Of a stretch of DNA of 64,000 bases, positions 8,641 to 16,935 are shown one piece after another; within the stretch, counting starts at the first letter, position 1, and the number at the start of each line of letters is the position of its first letter. The position numbers and the translations under genes were made by a program. Source of the stretch: Vannielia litorea (lineage in GTDB: Bacteria; Pseudomonadota; Alphaproteobacteria; Rhodobacterales; Rhodobacteraceae). Below the pieces are notes generated by a model. That model did no database searches and was not told the DNA's origin. It saw only the letters and a list, made by a program, of their open reading frames with translations. The stretch spans positions 2,356,001 through 2,420,000 of the forward strand of contig NZ_FSRL01000001.1 in assembly GCF_900142295.1 (NCBI RefSeq), given 5' to 3'.

Positions 8641-10089
8641 TTAAGCAAGCGCCGCCGCATCGACAGGCGGCCGGCGCTGCGCAAATGGGCGGGCTTCTTC
8701 GAGTTCCGCACAAAGCGCTATCAGTTCCGCGTCGGCCCCGAAGGGCGCGGCGAGGTGCAGCCCCACCGGCAGGCCCTCGTCCGTCCAGTGCAACGGCATG
8801 GAGGCCGCCGGCTGGCCGCTGGCATTGAAGGCCGCGCAGAAGGGCGAGTAGTCGAACACGCCGCCCGGCCCGATCCGGTAGGCCTCGAAATCCTCGCGCT
8901 CATGGGTGAAGCGCCCCACCTTGGCGGGCGGCTCCGCCAGCGTGGCCGAGAGCAGCACGTCGTAGCCCTGCGCGAAGAACCGCGCCATCTGCCGCCCGAA
9001 GGCATGGATGGCATCGACCGCCGCAAGATAATCCGGCCCGCTCAGCCCGGCGGCATAGGCAATCGCGCCGCGCGCCGCGCCCTGCACGTCGCCCTCGGCA
9101 AGCGCCCTGCCCTTCTTCTTCAGCGTCTCCCGCACCCAGAGCGCCGTGCCGCAGCCCACGATCCGGGTCCAGGCCTGCATCATCCTCTCGTGGTCCGCCT
9201 CCGGGCGGGCTTCCTCGACGATGTGGCCAAGGCTCTCCAGCAGCTTCGCCGTCTCCTGCACCGCGCGGCGGCACTCCGGGTCGATCGCCGCGCCGCCGAA
9301 GGTCGTGTCGCAGACCGCCACCCGGAGCCGCCGGGGCGGGCGGGTGATCGCCTCGCTGTAGCTCACCGGCATGGGCGGCGCGGCATAGGGCTGGCCCAGG
9401 TCGGGCCCGGCGCAGGCATCCATCATCCGGGCATTGTCACGCACCGAGCGGGTCAGAAAGCCATCGGTCGCCATCCCCGCCCAGCCCTCGCCCGCCGCCG
9501 GCCCGTCTGGAAAGCGCGCGCGGGTGGGCTTGAACCCGAAGAGCCCGCAGCTCGAGGCCGGGATCCGCACCGAGCCGCCGCCGTCGGAGCCGTGGGCCAT
9601 CGGCACGATCCCCGCCGCCACCGCCGCCCCGGCCCCGCCAGAGGACCCCCCTGAGGTGCGCGACGTGTCCCACGGGTTGCGCGTGGGCCCGCCGTAGACG
9701 GAGGCCTCCGTTACCGGCCCCACGCCGCCCTCCGGCGCGGTGGTGCGCCCGAATGTCACCACCCCCGTCGCCTGCATCCTGAGAAAAATCTCGCTGTCGT
9801 AGCTGTAGCGCGTGTCGCGCAGCAGGGCCGAGCCGTTGTGCGCCGGAAAGGCCTGCGCCTCCGCGCCCAGGTCCTTCAGCAGGAAGGGCACGCCCTTGAA
9901 CGGCCCCTCGGGCAGCCCCGCCGCAATCGCCGCCCGCGCCACCTCTTCCTGCACCAGCACCACGGCGTTCAGCTCGCCGTTGACCGCCGCCACCCGCGCC
10001 AGCGCCTCGTCGAGCAGCTCGCCCGGCGTGGCCTCGCCCCGCGCCACAAGCTCCGCCAGGGCGGTCGCGTCCAGCCGTTCCATTGCCAT
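8641..10089 (-). CDS. Amidase-signature family hydrolase
   Basis: A 482-residue enzyme with the amidase-signature core: the catalytic lysine block [10 protein letters not shown], the Ser/Gly stretch [16 protein letters not shown], and the serine nucleophile region [16 protein letters not shown] leading to GFKPTR. A GGGGAGA ribosome site precedes the start. It heads the polyamine-type ABC operon, so its substrate is probably an amide imported by, or derived from, that transporter. GatA is unlikely because no gatB/gatC is nearby and the context is catabolic. The substrate cannot be read. Confidence 0.87.
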   Translation of the reverse strand: MAMERLDATALAELVARGEATPGELLDEALARVAAVNGELNAVVLVQEEVARAAIAAGLPEGPFKGVPFLLKDLGAEAQAFPAHNGSALLRDTRYSYDSEIFLRMQATGVVTFGRTTAPEGGVGPVTEASVYGGPTRNPWDTSRTSGGSSGGAGAAVAAGIVPMAHGSDGGGSVRIPASSCGLFGFKPTRARFPDGPAAGEGWAGMATDGFLTRSVRDNARMMDACAGPDLGQPYAAPPMPVSYSEAITRPPRRLRVAVCDTTFGGAAIDPECRRAVQETAKLLESLGHIVEEARPEADHERMMQAWTRIVGCGTALWVRETLKKKGRALAEGDVQGAARGAIAYAAGLSGPDYLAAVDAIHAFGRQMARFFAQGYDVLLSATLAEPPAKVGRFTHEREDFEAYRIGPGGVFDYSPFCAAFNASGQPAASMPLHWTDEGLPVGLHLAAPFGADAELIALCAELEEARPFAQRRPPVDAAALA

Positions 10090-10144
10090 GAGAGTCTCCC
10101 CGTGAGTTGGGCCAAGTCTGCCCCACCCTGCCGGAGTGTCAACT

Positions 10145-10948
10145 CTAGGGGCGGAGCGCCCGCCAGAGGGCCAGCGCGATATCGGTCAGGTCGCCCAGCC
10201 GCGCCACCGCGTGCTCGCGCGAGAGGCCCGAGGCGCTCTCGGCCTGGGCGTCGAGCCGCGCCAGAAGCCGCATCAGCCGCCGCCGGTGCGCGCCGAGCCA
10301 GAGCTGCACCGGGTCGGCCAGCAGCCCTGCAAAGGTGGTGACCAGCGAGGCCGCCATCGCCAGCACCACGCCGGTGAGCACCACCTGCCAGGGGTCGAGC
10401 GAGCGCGGGAACCAGCCGAAATAGACCTGCCCCAGCCATTGCCCGGCCCAGTAGTTCTCGATCGCGAGCGCCTGCGCCCGCATGTCGGCCACCGGCCCCG
10501 CCAGCGAGAGCACGCCCAGCGTTGCGGAGTGGAACAGCGCATATCCGGTGATAAGCACGAAGAGCACCGTGGTGATCTCGGAGACGGCATTGCGCACGCC
10601 CACGTAATCCTCCACCGCCCGGTGCACCACCGGCTCCGGCGCCCCCGGCCCCGCGCCCGCCGCGTCCAGCTCCGCGATCAGCGCAGTGACTTTCGCGGCG
10701 ACCTTCCGCGACACGGCGGTCTGAAAGATGATCCGCCGCGACAGCAGCCAATCCCCCAGCCGCCGGGCGCGGCAGAGCCTTGCAACGAGCCCGAGCAGCT
10801 TGACCAGCAGGAACACCGGCGCCAGCACCACGTTCACCGGCGCGCGCAACAGATCGAGCCCGAAGGCAGCCCGATGCAGCCCCAGGGTGCCCCGCACCCC
10901 GAAGGTCTCCCGCACGAAGCGGCGCACCATCGCGTCCCGTGTCTTCAT
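10145..10948 (-). CDS. DUF6635-like integral membrane protein
   Basis: A 267-residue protein with roughly four hydrophobic segments, two near residues 40-60 and two in the second half. These are separated by a charged helical region (RKVAAKVTALIAELDAAG) and followed by a long amphipathic tail. The open frame reaches 11077, but I chose ATG 10948 because the longer form would overlap the divergent gene at 11037 and adds no domain-like sequence. It resembles the uncharacterised DUF6635 family; I cannot assign a function. It precedes the amidase gene by 55 bases on the same strand but is not clearly part of that operon. Confidence 0.7.
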   Translation of the reverse strand: MKTRDAMVRRFVRETFGVRGTLGLHRAAFGLDLLRAPVNVVLAPVFLLVKLLGLVARLCRARRLGDWLLSRRIIFQTAVSRKVAAKVTALIAELDAAGAGPGAPEPVVHRAVEDYVGVRNAVSEITTVLFVLITGYALFHSATLGVLSLAGPVADMRAQALAIENYWAGQWLGQVYFGWFPRSLDPWQVVLTGVVLAMAASLVTTFAGLLADPVQLWLGAHRRRLMRLLARLDAQAESASGLSREHAVARLGDLTDIALALWRALRP

Positions 10949-11036
10949 GAGGCCTATGTGGGGCGTCCGGGCGGTGAAGGGAAGCCTGAAGGTCAGGACT
11001 TGTGCCGCCGCCTTATTCACCGGTAGCCTGGCCGCC

Positions 11037-11870
11037 ATGGCAGAAGGCCCGTGGTCAGATCCGGAGAATGACGCCATTGTGGCGGATTACTTCGACATGC
11101 TTGCCGACGACCTCTGCGGACGGCGCTACAACAAGGCAGAACATAACCGCGCACTCCAATCAGAGATCGGGCGATCACGCGGCTCAATCGAGTTCAAGCA
11201 TTGCAACATCTCGGCCGCGCTGCTCGGTTTCGCTCAACCGATCATCACCGGATACCTGCCGCGCTACAATATTCAGGACTCGCTGAAAGAGGCCATCGAC
11301 CGCTGGCTCCGGAAGAACCCAGAATGGGTCGAGCGGCTGCCCCGAGTCTCTCGCACTTCCGGCATGGCCGAGCGCAGACCGCTCTTCGCCGGTGTCCCGC
11401 CCACACTCCGCAACGCGCCACCGAGCGAGGAAGAAGAACAGGTCCGCGCAATCGCGCGCCATTTCGATGTGGCCGCTCGGGACGAGCGCAACCGGGCCCT
11501 CGGGACGGCTGGCGAGGAGCTGGCTCTGGACCACGAGCGCGACAGCCTGCGCCGAGCCGGTCGCGGTGATCTTGCCCGACAGGTGGTCTGGACGAGCAGA
11601 GAAGAGGGCGACGGTGCGGGTTACGACATTGCCAGCTTCACGCCAGAGGGCCTTCCGCGGCTCCTGGAGGTGAAGACCACAAACGGCCCCGATCGCACCC
11701 CGTTTCACATCTCGCGCAACGAAATCCGTGTGGCAACTGCGAGGCGGGAAGAGTGGCATCTCTTCCGCCTCTACAATTTTGCGCGGGAGCCGGGCCTGTT
11801 CGAGCTTCGCCCCCCGCTTGAGGATCACGTCACCCTTAGCGCGACGAGCTTTCGCGCAGGATTTGACTGA
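11037..11870 (+). CDS. DUF3883-domain protein, putative nuclease
   Basis: A 277-residue soluble protein. The N-terminal half is helical and of unknown function (DPENDAIVADYFDMLADDL, then a segment resembling sequences linked to HNH or restriction proteins). The C-terminal half matches DUF3883: an ARDERNRALGTAGEELALDHE helix, then GYDIASF and LLEVKTT, which together give the D...E-x-K pattern of PD-(D/E)xK nucleases. DUF3883 is often found in restriction and defence proteins, but here the gene stands alone with no methylase or helicase. ATG 11037 was chosen because it starts the conserved region. Nuclease activity is an inference. Confidence 0.75.
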   Translation: MAEGPWSDPENDAIVADYFDMLADDLCGRRYNKAEHNRALQSEIGRSRGSIEFKHCNISAALLGFAQPIITGYLPRYNIQDSLKEAIDRWLRKNPEWVERLPRVSRTSGMAERRPLFAGVPPTLRNAPPSEEEEQVRAIARHFDVAARDERNRALGTAGEELALDHERDSLRRAGRGDLARQVVWTSREEGDGAGYDIASFTPEGLPRLLEVKTTNGPDRTPFHISRNEIRVATARREEWHLFRLYNFAREPGLFELRPPLEDHVTLSATSFRAGFD

Positions 11871-11896
11871 CGGCGACCGGACAGAAGCCGTTCTCG

Positions 11897-11919
11897 TAGG
11901 CTGGGCAATCTGCCCACCC
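11897..11919. repeat. Short palindromic intergenic repeat (TGGGCA-N3-TGCCCA type)
   Basis: CTGGGCAATCTGCCCACC lies between two convergent genes. Similar units follow the stop codons at 28767 and 43330. It may act as a weak two-way terminator. Confidence 0.45.
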
Positions 11920-11928
11920 GCATGGCCC

Positions 11929-13074
11929 TCAGATCACCGCCTCGAAGAGCGCCGTCACGTTGGCCCCGTCCAGCTTCACCGGGTTGCCGCCGCAGGAGGG
12001 GTCCTCGAGCGCCATGGCGGTCAGCTCGGCGATGCGGTCGTCGCCGACCCCCATCTCGCGCAGCTGCCGCGGAATCCCGAGCCCGTCGTTGAACTCCTGC
12101 ACGAAGCCCTTGAACCCGTCAAAGCCGCCCGCGATCCCGAGGTAGCCCGCCGCCCGATCGAAGCGCTCGGCGATTTCCGGGGCGTTCAGCTCCAGCACGG
12201 CGGGCATGCAGACGGCGTTGGTGGTGCCGTGGTGGGTGCCGTAGACCGCGCCGATCGGATGGGAGAGCGCATGGATCGCCCCCAGCCCCTTCTGGAAGGC
12301 CACCGCCCCCATCGCCGCCGCCGCCATCATGTTGGCCCGCGCCTCGATGTCGCTGCCGTCGGCATAGGCGCGCGGCAGGTTCTCCACCACCAGCCGCATC
12401 CCCTCCAGCGCGATGCCCTGGCTCATCGGGTGGTAGAACGGGCTCGAATAGGCCTCGACGCAATGGGCAAAGGCATCGAGCCCGGTGCCCGCCGTGATGT
12501 GCCTGGGCATGCCCACCGTCAGCTCCGGGTCGGAGATGACGACCGTGGGCAGCACCTTGGGGTGGAAGATGATCTTCTTCACATGGGTCTCGGAGTTGGT
12601 GATCACGCTGGCGCGGCCCACCTCGCTCCCGGTTCCGGCCGTGGTCGGCACGGCGATGATCGGCGCGATGGCCGCGGCATCGGCGCGCGTCCACCAGTCG
12701 CCCACATCCTCGAAATCCCAGACCGGGCGCGACTGGCCTGCCATGAAGGCCACCATCTTGCCCAGGTCCAGCCCCGAGCCGCCGCCGAAGGCGATGACCC
12801 CGTCGTGCCCGCCCTCGCGGTAGGCCTTCAGCCCGGCCTCGAGGTTCAGCTCGTTGGGGTTGGGGTCGACCTCGGCAAAAAGCCCGCGCCCCAGCCCGGC
12901 GGCATCGAGGATGTCCAGCGCCTGCGTGGTGATCTCCATCGACTTCAGGCCCTTGTCGGTCACCAGCAGCGGGCGCGCGATCCCGGCCGCGATGCAGGCC
13001 TCCGGCAACTCCTTGATGCGCCCCGCGCCGAAGCGGATGGCGGTGGGGTAGGACCAGTTTCCAACAGGGCTCAT
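11929..13074 (-). CDS. Iron-containing (group III) alcohol dehydrogenase
   Basis: A 381-residue enzyme with the Fe-ADH plan. The NAD-binding motif is FGGGSGLDLGK, PTTAGTGSEVG follows, and the metal ligands lie in DAFAHCVEAY and HALSHPIGAVYGTHHG (one Asp and three His). It overlaps the aldehyde dehydrogenase gene by 4 bases, so the pair should oxidise an alcohol to an acid in two steps. Its position after a glutamine-synthetase-like ligase and a TRAP system suggests that the substrate is a hydroxyl-bearing amine or its gamma-glutamyl derivative. That is inference. Confidence 0.9.
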   Translation of the reverse strand: MSPVGNWSYPTAIRFGAGRIKELPEACIAAGIARPLLVTDKGLKSMEITTQALDILDAAGLGRGLFAEVDPNPNELNLEAGLKAYREGGHDGVIAFGGGSGLDLGKMVAFMAGQSRPVWDFEDVGDWWTRADAAAIAPIIAVPTTAGTGSEVGRASVITNSETHVKKIIFHPKVLPTVVISDPELTVGMPRHITAGTGLDAFAHCVEAYSSPFYHPMSQGIALEGMRLVVENLPRAYADGSDIEARANMMAAAAMGAVAFQKGLGAIHALSHPIGAVYGTHHGTTNAVCMPAVLELNAPEIAERFDRAAGYLGIAGGFDGFKGFVQEFNDGLGIPRQLREMGVGDDRIAELTAMALEDPSCGGNPVKLDGANVTALFEAVI

Positions 13075-14453
13075 TTGGTGACTTTCTTCAGGTGGTAGGA
13101 TTTGGGGCGGGTCAGGTTCTGGTAGCCGATCACCGAGAGGCCGCCGCCCCGCCCGGTGTCCTTGCAGCCGGTCCAGCAGAGGCCCGGGTCGAGATAGTCG
13201 GCGCGGTTCATGAAGACGGTGCCCGTCTCCAGCGCATCGCCGATGCGGGCGGCGCGCTCCACGTCGCCCGTCCAGATCGAGGCGGTCAGGCCGTAGCGGC
13301 AGTCGTTCATCAGGGCGATGGCCTCCTCGTCGCCCGAGACCGGCATGATGCCCACCACCGGGCCAAAGCTCTCCTCGCGCATCACCTCCATGTCGTGAGT
13401 GACGTTGGTGAGGATCTGCGGGGTCAGGTAGGCGCCGCCGTCATCCTCCGGCAGGGTCTCGATATGGGCCACCGCGCCTGCGGCCACCGCATCGGCGACC
13501 TGCGCGCGCACCGTGGCGGCAAAGCGCGGGCTCGCCATCGGGCCGATCGTGGTGGCCTCCTCCAGCGGGTTGCCCAGCTTCAGGGCCTTCACCCAGGCCA
13601 CCGACTTCTCGACGAAGGCGTCATAGAGGCTCTCGTGCACGTAGATCCGCTCGATCCCGCAGCAGCACTGGCCGGCGTTGAACATCGCGCCATCCATCAG
13701 CGTGTCGACCGCCGCATCGAGGTCGGCATCCTCGGCCACGTAGCCCGGATCCTTGCCGCCCAGCTCGGTGGAGACCGGCACGAAGGTGCCCGCCGCCGCC
13801 TTCTCCATTGCCTGCCCGCCCGCGACCGAGCCAGTGAAGTTTATGAAATTGAACGCCCGTTCACGGATCAGCGCGTCGCTCACCTCGTGGCTCAGGAAGA
13901 CATTGCGGAACACCGCCTCCGGCACCCCCGCCTCGTGGAAGGCCCGCGCCATGCGCTCGCCCACCAGCAGCGTTTGCGTCGCGTGCTTCAAAACCACCGT
14001 GTTGCCGGCCATGAGCGCCGGGGCCACCGTGTTGATGGCGGTCATGTAGGGGTAGTTCCACGGCGCCACCACGTAGACCACGCCCCAGGGCACCCGGCGG
14101 ATGTAACGGCGGAAGGTGGCATCCTCGCCCACCTCGATATCGGCCAGCGCATCCGCGGCGATCTTCGCCATGTATTGCGCGCGCTCGTTGAACCCGCCGA
14201 ACTCGCCGCCGTAGCGCACCGGGCGGCCCATCATCCGGGCCAGCTCCGGCACGATCTCCTCGGTCATCTCGCCCACGCGGGCCACGCCCGCGAGCACCAG
14301 CTTCACCCGCTCCTCCAGCGGGCGCGCGGCCCATGCGGCCTGCGCGGCGCGCACCTCGGCCACCGAGGCCCGCGCCTCCTCCAGCGAAAGCACCGGCCGC
14401 TCGGCGAACACCGAGCCGTCCACCGGCGAGATACATTTCAGCACGTCAGTCAT
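13071..14453 (-). CDS. NAD(P)-dependent aldehyde dehydrogenase
   Basis: A 460-residue ALDH with the NAD-binding and active-site blocks: VAPWNYPYMTAINTV, INFTGSVAGG, general base Glu in STELGGKDPGYV, catalytic Cys in FNAGQCCCGIERIYV, and EESFGPVVGIMP. It is translationally coupled to the Fe-alcohol dehydrogenase downstream. The 170 bases before it (14454-14623) contain no gene I can recognise. It probably belonged directly behind the glutamine-synthetase-like gene before the toxin module was inserted. The substrate is not identifiable from sequence. Confidence 0.9.
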   Translation of the reverse strand: MTDVLKCISPVDGSVFAERPVLSLEEARASVAEVRAAQAAWAARPLEERVKLVLAGVARVGEMTEEIVPELARMMGRPVRYGGEFGGFNERAQYMAKIAADALADIEVGEDATFRRYIRRVPWGVVYVVAPWNYPYMTAINTVAPALMAGNTVVLKHATQTLLVGERMARAFHEAGVPEAVFRNVFLSHEVSDALIRERAFNFINFTGSVAGGQAMEKAAAGTFVPVSTELGGKDPGYVAEDADLDAAVDTLMDGAMFNAGQCCCGIERIYVHESLYDAFVEKSVAWVKALKLGNPLEEATTIGPMASPRFAATVRAQVADAVAAGAVAHIETLPEDDGGAYLTPQILTNVTHDMEVMREESFGPVVGIMPVSGDEEAIALMNDCRYGLTASIWTGDVERAARIGDALETGTVFMNRADYLDPGLCWTGCKDTGRGGGLSVIGYQNLTRPKSYHLKKVTK

Positions 14454-14623
14454 AGCGACTTACCTCGATCAGGGCCCCCTCGGGACCGTTGCCATTTTCG
14501 GAGGCGGCGGGCCCCGGCGCAGCCAAGCTCGCCACCGGCCCTTCCACCGCCTCCACCGTCTCTTCCTACACCCGCCTGCGCCCCGGCCCCACATGGGTGG
14601 TCCGCAGGGTCATGCCCGCGTCC

Positions 14624-15037
14624 TCAGCATGCCATTGCCCTGACATGGCCCTCGGCGGCGTAGCGCAGGATCAAACGGTCACGCGTGACGATCGTCAGGT
14701 TCTCAGACCGCGCGGTCGCTATGATGACCCGATCCGCCGGGTCACCGGGCGGCTCGCCGGGCAGCTGGGAGGACTCCGCAAGGATGCGTGCCGAAAGCGG
14801 CGCGAGCGACATCTCCCCCCGCGCAACGTAATCCTCGAACCAGTCGGCTGGCGCACGGGTCAGCCGGAGCCGCCCGCGCGACACCAGGATACCGAGCTCC
14901 CAGGCGGTAAAGGGCGACACATGGGTCCTTTCGCCGCCCAGGCGGGCTTCGTTCAGCCGGTCGCGTGCCGCGTCGGAAATCTCCGAGCCTCCGCCAGTCC
15001 AGATCACCGCGCATGTATCGAGCAGCACCTCACTCAT
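14624..15037 (-). CDS. PIN-domain toxin (VapC-like)
   Basis: A 137-residue single PIN domain, a metal-dependent RNase fold. The acidic residues are visible: Asp7 (VLLDTCAVIW), Glu47 (AWELGIL), Asp99 or Asp102 (GDPADRVIIATA) and Asp120 (IVTRDRLIL). Its start overlaps the end of the upstream antitoxin-like gene by 8 bases, the usual type II toxin-antitoxin arrangement. The pair sits between the glutamine-synthetase-like gene and the aldehyde dehydrogenase gene on the same strand. RNA target unknown. Confidence 0.87.
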   Translation of the reverse strand: MSEVLLDTCAVIWTGGGSEISDAARDRLNEARLGGERTHVSPFTAWELGILVSRGRLRLTRAPADWFEDYVARGEMSLAPLSARILAESSQLPGEPPGDPADRVIIATARSENLTIVTRDRLILRYAAEGHVRAMAC

Positions 15038-15437
15038 TGTAGAGCTTCGCCGTCTCTATCATCTCTGCCCATTCCGGCATCGCCGGTTCGGTCAGATCGG
15101 TGCCTTCGGGGATCGTGACGGTGCCCGCCATGCAGCCGAACACGGGATGCATGCCGGGCGTCGTGGCAGAGGGCCGCGCCTTTCCTGCCCCGCTCGCGTC
15201 GCGCAAGAACACCACCTCCTCGCCCTCAAGGCTCACCTCCGAAGCCCTGTATCCCGCAGAGAGCCACGATCGCGCCTGGGTGTGCGAGCCAGCGTCATTG
15301 CTCCACCAGGGGCGATAGGTGCGGGCCGAGCGCGGCAGTTCGAAGCCAAGGATCCGCTCGACCTCGGCAAAGCTCATCGGCACCGACGCGCGGGCGGCGC
15401 GTTCGAGCACCCGGGTCAAGGGATCATATTTTGACAT
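15030..15437 (-). CDS. Antitoxin-like protein with DUF7662-type N-terminal domain
   Basis: A 135-residue two-part protein. Residues 1-80 resemble the DUF7662 family (YDPLTRVLERA, MSFAEVERILGFELP, WWSNDAGSHTQARSWLSAGY). The last 40 residues (HPVFGCMAGTVTIPEGTDL, then EWAEMIETAKLYNE) look like the toxin-binding tail of VapB-type antitoxins. The expected reading is that the first part binds the operator and the second wraps the PIN toxin. No classical AbrB, RHH or Phd fold is recognisable, so this is not the common VapB. The gene follows an AT-rich palindromic promoter region and precedes the toxin with an overlap. Confidence 0.7.
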   Translation of the reverse strand: MSKYDPLTRVLERAARASVPMSFAEVERILGFELPRSARTYRPWWSNDAGSHTQARSWLSAGYRASEVSLEGEEVVFLRDASGAGKARPSATTPGMHPVFGCMAGTVTIPEGTDLTEPAMPEWAEMIETAKLYNE

Positions 15438-15448
15438 CGACTCTCTCC

Positions 15449-15500
15449 ATAGTTACCTACGGAAGTTATAGATAGTTATATCTATAAATACAATAGTTAC
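15449..15500 (-). promoter_or_regulatory. Promoter and palindromic operator of the toxin-antitoxin module
   Basis: On the minus strand TTGTAT (15493-15488) and TATAAC (15470-15465) are separated by 17 bases, a good -35/-10 pair before the antitoxin start. A perfect palindrome TTATAGAT-N6-ATCTATAA (15466-15487) covers the spacer and part of the -10. ATAGTTACCT occurs on each side (15449-15458 and 15493-15502). This is the layout of an autorepressed promoter and is strikingly AT-rich for this genome. Confidence 0.7.
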
Positions 15501-15501
15501 C

Positions 15502-16866
15502 TCACGCCCGCTCGAAGCCGCGCTCGATTTCCCAGTCGGTCACGGCGCGGTCGAACTCTTCCTGCTCCCACTCCGCGGCGCGGTAGTAATGGTCCACCAC
15601 GTCGTCTCCCATGGCGGCGCGCAGCATGGCGGAGGCTTTCAGGGTCTCCATCGCGTCGCGCAGGGTGCGGGGCACCTCCTGGGCGGCATCGTCGGCATAG
15701 ATGTCGCCGCTCACCGGGTCCGGCAGTTCCAGCCCCTCCTCGATCCCGGCGATGCCGGCGGCCAGCAGGGCGGCCTGGGCGAGGTAGGGGTTGATGTCGG
15801 AGCCGCCGATCCGGCACTCCATCCGCACGCCCTTGGTGCCCTCGCCGCACAGGCGGAAACCGGCGGTGCGGTTGTCGACCGACCAGACCGTCTTGGTCGG
15901 CGCAAAGGTGCCCGGCGCGAAGCGCTTGTAGCTGTTCACGTAGGGCGCGAGAAACACCATGATGTCGGGCGCGTATTTCAGCAGGCCGGCGGTAAACTGG
16001 CGGCCCAGCGCCGACAGCCCGAACGCCTCGTCGGCATCGTGAAACGCCGCCTCGCCGCCTTTCCAGAGCGACATGTGCACATGGCTCGACGAGCCCACCT
16101 TGCCGGCCTTCCACTTCGGCAGGAAGCTGGCCGAAACGCCGTTGGCCCAGGCAATCTCCTTGGTCGCATGCTTGGCGATGGTGTGGTTGTCGGCGCAGTC
16201 GAGCGCGTCCGAGTAGCGGATGTTCAGCTCCTGCTGGCCCAGTTCCGCCTCGCCCTTGGTGTTTTCCACCGGCACGCCCGCGCCGACGAGATGGTTGCGC
16301 AGGGGCCGCAGGATGCCCTCCTCCTTGGTGGTCTGGAAGAGGCTGTAATCCTCGTTGTGTCCGTTGAAGGGCACCAGCGCGCGGTAGCCCTCCTTCTGGT
16401 TGGTCCGATAGTCCTTCTCGAAGAGAAAGAACTCCAGCTCGGTCGCCATCGCCGCCGAAAAGCCCATCGCCTCGAGCCGCGCCACCTGGGCGGCCAGAAC
16501 CGCGCGCGGATAATGCGGCACGGCGGCATGGTGGTGGTGGTCGAGAATGTCGCAGAGCACCAGCGCGGTGCCTTCGAGCCAGGGCACGTGGCGCAGGGTG
16601 CCCAGGTCGGGGCGCATCACGTAGTCGCCATAGCCCTTTTCCCAGCTCGTCGCCTTGTAGCCCGGGGGCGTGCTCATCACCAGGTCGGTGGCGAGCAGGT
16701 AGTTGCAGCAATGGGTTTCCTCCATCGAATGGTCGAGGAAGTTCTGCACGTGGAAGCGCTTGCCCATCAGCCGTCCCTGCATGTCGACCAGCGCCACCAG
16801 GACGGTGTCGATCTCGCCGGTGGCGGCCATTTCTTTCAGGGTCTCGAGGGTCAGGTTGCCGGGCAT
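15502..16866 (-). CDS. Glutamine-synthetase-family ligase (gamma-glutamyl-amine synthetase type)
   Basis: A 454-residue type I glutamine synthetase fold. The ATP/metal blocks include ATELEFFLFEKDY, GQQELNIRYSDAL, GSSSHVHMSLW, NSYKRFAPGTFAPTKTVWSVDNRTAGFR (read in pieces) and ECRIGGSDINPYLAQAALLA. The last block and the catabolic setting are closer to PuuA/GlnT-type gamma-glutamyl-amine ligases than to biosynthetic GlnA, and no glnB is nearby. ATG 16866 was chosen over an upstream ATG because AAAGGACAACAGAA gives a ribosome site and the extra residues are not family-like. It probably joins glutamate to an amine imported by the TRAP system. Confidence 0.85.
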   Translation of the reverse strand: MPGNLTLETLKEMAATGEIDTVLVALVDMQGRLMGKRFHVQNFLDHSMEETHCCNYLLATDLVMSTPPGYKATSWEKGYGDYVMRPDLGTLRHVPWLEGTALVLCDILDHHHHAAVPHYPRAVLAAQVARLEAMGFSAAMATELEFFLFEKDYRTNQKEGYRALVPFNGHNEDYSLFQTTKEEGILRPLRNHLVGAGVPVENTKGEAELGQQELNIRYSDALDCADNHTIAKHATKEIAWANGVSASFLPKWKAGKVGSSSHVHMSLWKGGEAAFHDADEAFGLSALGRQFTAGLLKYAPDIMVFLAPYVNSYKRFAPGTFAPTKTVWSVDNRTAGFRLCGEGTKGVRMECRIGGSDINPYLAQAALLAAGIAGIEEGLELPDPVSGDIYADDAAQEVPRTLRDAMETLKASAMLRAAMGDDVVDHYYRAAEWEQEEFDRAVTDWEIERGFERA

Positions 16867-16935
16867 TTCTGTTGTCCTTTCACGGGTCAGGGCGGCCCGC
16901 GGCGGGGCCACCCTGCATTTCATTTCAAAACGGGA

